A stretch of 64,000 nt of DNA. It comes from Coriaria nepalensis. Taxonomy: Eukaryota; Streptophyta; Magnoliopsida; Cucurbitales; Coriariaceae. Both the position numbers and the translations under genes were made by a program. Under the pieces are notes generated by a model. It was given only the letters and a program-made list of their open reading frames with translations. It did no database searches and had not been told where the DNA came from. Shown in pieces: positions 59,767 through 64,000 of this stretch (position 1 is its first letter; the number at the start of each line of letters is the position of its first letter). The DNA lies in contig CP114488.1 of assembly GCA_027186245.1 (NCBI GenBank), positions 10,273,501 through 10,337,500 of the forward strand. The letters run 5' to 3'.

Positions 59767-60702
59767 TTAGGATTTTGAGTGCGGCAAAAATTGTGCATTA
59801 CACAAGAAAGTGTTTAGTAATGGAGTAGGAAGAGGAAGAGGATGAGGAAGTAGAGGTTTTACAGCGCCTGAAATGGAAGCAGTAACGGCTGCACCACCAC
59901 TACCAGCTACTGCACTGCCGAGAGCGGCAGATGAGCTATCGACGGGGTAATTAACGGAACAATTTAGAGGACCTTGATCGTAAAGAATGCCTTTAAATAC
60001 ATGCCCTCCAATATTCACAGATGTCTCATACGCATACTCATGTACTCCATTATAAACTGAGCTCATTCGTAGGCAACGAAATTCGGCCATTGAATTCACT
60101 TCCGCTGGAAATTTTGCTTCTAATTTTTTTTTTTTCATAAGATAGTCAATTTTAAAGTACTGAAATTATAATAATTAATAAGAAAATAATCAATTAATTT
60201 TTCTTACTTTGTAAATTATTAATTGACTGGCTATGAACTTCAAAATTATTATTATTATTATTATTTTTAATTGGGGAAAAATCAAATTAAAAATTATTGA
60301 TTTTAAAGAGTTGCAAATTATCCAATTAAATTAGAGCTAGCTAGGGTTTGTTTCGATTATTTTTGAGTTGCGTGGGAATTAAAATAATTTTAAAATTAAA
60401 AGTGTACCTGGTGATGAGAGTGAGGAATTAAGGTGTCTGAACCTTTTAGGGTTTTGAAGGTGTGGTGGAGGGGGAAGAGATGCCGGCGGCGGCAGCTGCT
60501 GCTGCTGACTGTGGCGGCGGTGGTGGGCCGGAATCCAAGTGCTTTTGACGTGGGTTTGGCACTGAAACCCTTTGCTTTTACAACAAGCTCTGCATCTCAT
60601 GAACAAACACTCCTTCTTAGCTTGGTTTCCACAATCTTGGCACCTGCTTGATAATGATGATGATGCTGATCCACCTGTTATCATTTCTTCTCCTCTCATC
60701 AT
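59767..60702 (-). CDS. SHI/SRS family zinc-finger transcription factor, short form
   Basis: The two-exon model codes for 215 residues: 60702-60408 and 60119-59767 (648 nt, in phase, GT-AG), the family's usual single intron. The RING-like zinc finger at about 20-60 reads [17 protein letters not shown], then [11 protein letters not shown], followed by [10 protein letters not shown]. It fits the C-x2-C-x7-C-x4-C-x2-C-C-x6-C pattern. Exon 2 has the IGGH domain ([16 protein letters not shown]) used for dimerisation. The protein is shorter than SHI or STY1 and lacks their long Gly/Gln N-terminus, so it resembles SRS3/SRS5-like members. The family activates auxin-synthesis genes such as YUC4 during gynoecium, stamen and leaf development. 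A Gln/Pro-rich linker (QQQQLPPP) follows the zinc finger. Confidence 0.94.
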
Positions 60703-60846
60703 GGACACAGACCGATCTCAACTCTCAGTACCATTACTATACTGACTTTTATCCAGTACTAAGTAAAGATTTATTTCTTTATTTTTATATATATTTATCA
60801 TTTCTTTTAGAAAAAGCTGACACTGTACACTATGTAGTAGTACTGT

Positions 60847-60978
60847 CTACAGAGTTTGATTTCTTTTGAGTTGTATATGCTCGTGATGCCATCGGCCGTG
60901 GTGGTGGTGGTGGTGGCGGTGACCGGATTTTGCGGCGGTGGAGGTTGTGGTGGTATTTTTTTTAGTATTTATTTTCAT
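60847..60978 (-). CDS. Possible His-rich uORF upstream of the SRS gene
   Basis: This 43-codon frame starts at an ATG on the SRS strand, 276 bases before the SRS ATG. Residues include TTTTSTAA and a His run (RHHHHHHGR), coded by the GGT/CCA-type repeat at about 60897-60918. If the leader extends this far it would be a uORF. Its composition is low complexity and there is no proof of translation. Confidence 0.3.
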   Translation of the reverse strand: MKINTKKNTTTTSTAAKSGHRHHHHHHGRWHHEHIQLKRNQTL

Positions 60979-62574
60979 GGTTTGTAAGCCCAAGAATATG
61001 ATCAGGTGCTTGTGTTAGGTAGATAGACACTTTTGTAAGGTTCTAAAAACGGGCAAGAATATATGTTTGCTGAAGAACGTTCAGATTAAAATATATAGAA
61101 ATATGAGTACAAACGCCACGTTGCCATATGAGTTACCAGTATCATATCAAACCCATTCACGTTCTAGAACACTTGGTACCCCCACATCAAATACTTATTA
61201 GCTAGGTTATAACTTAGACTACAATGTAGATGTATATCATATAAATATATATATGCTAAATTTTACATTTGTTCACGCCATAAGAAAATAACAAAAATTA
61301 CGGAAAATTTTATTTATTTATATAATATATGATCACATAATATATTAAATTTTATTATAATTATAATTATCATTTTTATAGATAATAGATATGATATATA
61401 AAAATAATATTTCTAATTATAATAGAATTTAATGTACGATTAATTAAATTTGTATATATAAAAGTATCTCAAAATTAAAATTTCATCTTTACAAACAATT
61501 CAACAAAAATGCTAATTTGAAACTTCCAACCAATTGGCTCATAAAAAATCAAAATAAAGGAAAGGAAAAGGCTAGTTAGGCTTTGAGGGGGACACAACAT
61601 AGCTTGCTATCATAGAATTTCTTCGGCTTGAGTACTATTTCATGAGTTCGATAGGGTAACTTTTGAATTAGGGTGATATAATAAACCCTAGGAATGCATT
61701 TTTAAGTTACAAATATTAGAGAGCATGATCATAAGCACAAGAGGATTGCAATTTGCAGGTTCGAGGTAAGATGGATATATGGGACAAGAAAGAAGGTAGC
61801 TGGGTGGCTGGCTAGATGAGCTAGGGCTTAGATCTATACATATGAATGCATGTTCTGTTTTGGTTTGGGTTCATCTTCTTGATGATCTTGTCACGAAGCA
61901 GTGAAGAAATTAATTAGTGGCTCAATGCTGGTCAAACTGCAATTTCTATCTGGGGGGCCAATAAATCTGTACCAAGTTTACTTTCACATTATTTTATGCA
62001 GATGAATCCAATGCCCTTTTTTCCTTCTTTTTTTCCCCCATTTTTTTTTTAAATATAGATCAAAACAATTAATAGTCGGATATTAGAGAAAATGCTATGC
62101 CATGCAGTCACGTAGGTTCATGATTTGAAAATTATCGAAATTTTTAGGTGGATCTATTCATATTAAGTATATATATAATTGATATAATATGAAATTAATA
62201 TAAACGGTTGAAATCGATCGGTTTATTACATACACAATCCGTATATGATAGAAAATGATTCTCTATCACTTTGGCAGAATATTAATTACAAGAGCACCAA
62301 TCAATTTGTAAGAGAGGCGAATGAATGCTAATTACGGTAGAAACTTATTGAGAATATTATCTAAAAGTGAATATTTAGAAAGCTAGTATATAAGAAAAAT
62401 AAGTCATATTTCTTATACTATATTACTGTAAAAATTTGGATTTTCATCTCGAGTTGATCCATATTTTTTATATACTAGTTTTCTAAGCGTTACATTTTAA
62501 ATATGAGATATAATATTTTTAACACACCTCTTCATATATAACGTTACTTTGAGCCTATACATAGACTTTTTTAT
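60979..62574. other. Upstream region of the SRS gene
   Basis: No gene is visible. The DNA is AT-rich, with a less AT-rich patch at about 61.58-61.98 kb that could hold regulatory sites. Confidence 0.5.
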
Positions 62575-62950
62575 ATGGATGATGCGAAACAAGTGTAATA
62601 GTTAGTCCAATCATGTGTTGAACATGGCTTTGATACTATATAAAATTTGAGCTTCCATTTCAAAACCATTACCAATGAGATGAGTTAGCACATTTTTCTA
62701 GTAATGACACAGAGCATGTGTAATGGTTAGTCCAATCATGTATTGAACATGACTTTGATATCATGTAAAATTTGAGCTTTCATTTCAAAACCATTGGCAA
62801 TAAGAGGAGCTAGCCCATCTTTCTAATAATGATGCGGAGCACGTGTGCTAGCTAATTTAATCACGTGTTAAACCTGTCTATGATATTATGTAAATTTTGA
62901 GCTTCAATCTCAAAATCAATTGACAATGAGAAGAGTTAGCTCATCTTTCT
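62575..62950. repeat. Three tandem copies of a 125-bp unit with PBS-like sequence
   Basis: Three imperfect copies follow each other with a period of 125 bases (the word tgat of each unit is at 62631, 62756 and 62881). Each holds attgaacatg or a variant, a ctttgatac-like word, taaaatttgagct and a pagcacatct-type end such as gttagctcatc. Read on the minus strand, the middle of the unit resembles an LTR end followed by TGGTATCAGAGC, the common primer-binding site for initiator tRNA-Met, in mutated form. A related flank occurs at about 62473-62527 and again at 62952-63008. This is a decayed element or satellite seed, non-coding. Confidence 0.75.
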
Positions 62951-63295
62951 TTTATACTAATTTCTCAAATATTTCGTTTCAGATGTAAGATATAATATTA
63001 TTAACAAACATGAATAAATTAATAATTTTGATTAAATAATAATTTTTTAATCACAATTTAAAAATAAAATATTCAATTTTTTTAATAATTTAATATTTTA
63101 CTAAATTAATAGATTTAATTAATACAATCGTATTAATTAATCAGATTTTACTGTAATTTAGACTAGAATGCTATAAATCCTATTTAACCCCACTGTGCCC
63201 TCGCTAATGAGCCATGATCCTCAAAACACAAGAATAGATATCGTATATATATATATAACAAAGGGCATGAGTGCTGCACACTGCATTGTGTCTTG
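62951..63295. other. AT-rich flank of the repeat array
   Basis: The left part repeats the flank of the array; the rest is AT-rich with a short TA run at about 63244-63257. No gene is visible. Confidence 0.5.
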
Positions 63296-63363
63296 AAAAA
63301 AAGAAAAGAAAAGAAAAGAAAAGAAAAGAAAAGAAAAGAAAAGAAAAGAAAAGAAAAGAAAAG
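63296..63363. repeat. (AAAAG)n microsatellite
   Basis: About 13 nearly perfect AAAAG units run through this interval. It should be length-variable. Confidence 0.95.
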
Positions 63364-64000
63364 TTAGATGGCTAGCACTAGCACGAATGAATTACCCAGA
63401 AGGAAAATTGCCGTAAAAAACACGACTTTAAAAATGCTAAAATCGAAGATCCGGGAAAAACTAGATATAGTTTTGAAGAAAGAACTAGATTGATATTAAT
63501 CAACCTGGTTTAGGAAAAAAAAAAAAAAAGATAATAATGAAATGTTCGGTTCGGTTTAACAGAAGGCAAAACCAAAACACAACACAGAAATAGACAGAGA
63601 TATCGGCTTTCCGGAACACATTAATGAAGACCCTGCCGCAAAGACCAGAGGATTCAAGCTAATCTAAACAACAAACACGGAAGAGCAACCTCAAAAATTC
63701 TGTAGTGTACTTGGACATTTTAGTATCATAATCAAACCAACTACGGGAAATTCGACAAAAATAAATAAAAGTGAGATACTAGGATAGCAGTAACAGTCCC
63801 CCTGAAAACTTCAGTCTTCTTTATTGCCAGCAAAAATATTCCCTGCATGTAAGATTCAATCAACAGGATCATTTCTCCTTCAAGAATAACTGATTTCTAG
63901 AGAGGTTAGATAATGATCCTGGCCTCGACAGGCCAATTTATCTTATCTGAGAAGGAGAACAGAGTAATCCTGACGCATCTGCTCCAACAACACCAAGATC
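63364..64000. other. Right end of window; possible 3' end of a minus-strand gene
   Basis: The last 220 bases are less AT-rich and have short open minus-strand frames (for example VLLEQMRQDYSVLL near 63950-64000) and an acceptor-like acatgcag near 63856. This could be the last exons and 3' UTR of a gene that continues beyond the window. I do not recognise the protein and do not call a CDS. Confidence 0.3.

Noticed and set aside
63296..63363. CRISPR-like periodicity
   Set aside because: It is a simple pentanucleotide microsatellite with no spacers; no CRISPR array is expected or seen in this nuclear plant DNA.

Overview
The window is nuclear DNA of a eudicot plant. Its genes are spliced with GT-AG introns, the gaps between them are AT-rich, and almost every protein belongs to a plant-specific family or subfamily (S1 bZIP, CrRLK1L kinase, SHI/SRS factor, BEL1 homeodomain, DRD1, SHL/EBS, RD19, dehydrin, defensin). 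I cannot name the species. Exon-intron models were built by hand from splice sites, reading phase and family conservation. Every complete spliced model sums to a whole number of codons.

Layout, left to right: the 3' end of a SEC14-like SFH gene (+, cut by the window edge) converges on a complete 14-exon SFH paralog (-, 1247-5154) that carries a Tourist-like MITE in an intron. Next come TFIIIB subunit BDP1 (-, 6517-10428), a decayed RTE-like LINE (-, about 11.88-13.9 kb), a small secreted Cys-rich gene (-, 15411-15788), and an S1-group bZIP (+, 18988-19521) whose leader holds the sucrose-control uORF (18678-18803). These are followed by a PPR relic, a DnaJ-X co-chaperone (+, 23934-25994), a SINE-like element, a CYP82-type P450 pseudogene, a two-exon defensin (+, 29075-29402), a broken dehydrin and histidinol-phosphate phosphatase HISN7/IMPL2 (+, 30657-32704). 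The right half holds an intronless CrRLK1L receptor kinase (+, 33430-36081), DRD1/CHR35 (+, 37512-40962), a BEL1-like homeodomain gene (-, 41535-43674), a BAH-PHD reader of the SHL/EBS type (+, 45804-47665), a purple acid phosphatase cluster (two inverted 5' fragments plus an intact gene, 51320-53433, -), an RD19-like cysteine protease (+, 55664-57479) and a short SHI/SRS factor (-, 59767-60702). The last 3 kb hold a three-copy 125-bp tandem repeat resembling retrotransposon primer-binding-site segments, and a pentanucleotide microsatellite.

The genes do not form one pathway. Shared themes are chromatin and transcription (BDP1, bZIP, DRD1, BEL1-like, SHL-like, SRS) and stress or defence (defensin, dehydrin relic, RD19, PAP, P450 relic). 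The strongest regulatory observation is the SC-uORF upstream of the bZIP. The most unusual local structures are the inverted PAP fragments, the GC-AG intron and 4-nt terminal coding exon of DRD1, the duplicated G-box segment upstream of the SHL-like gene, and the 125-bp repeat array. I found no clearly undescribed multi-gene system.
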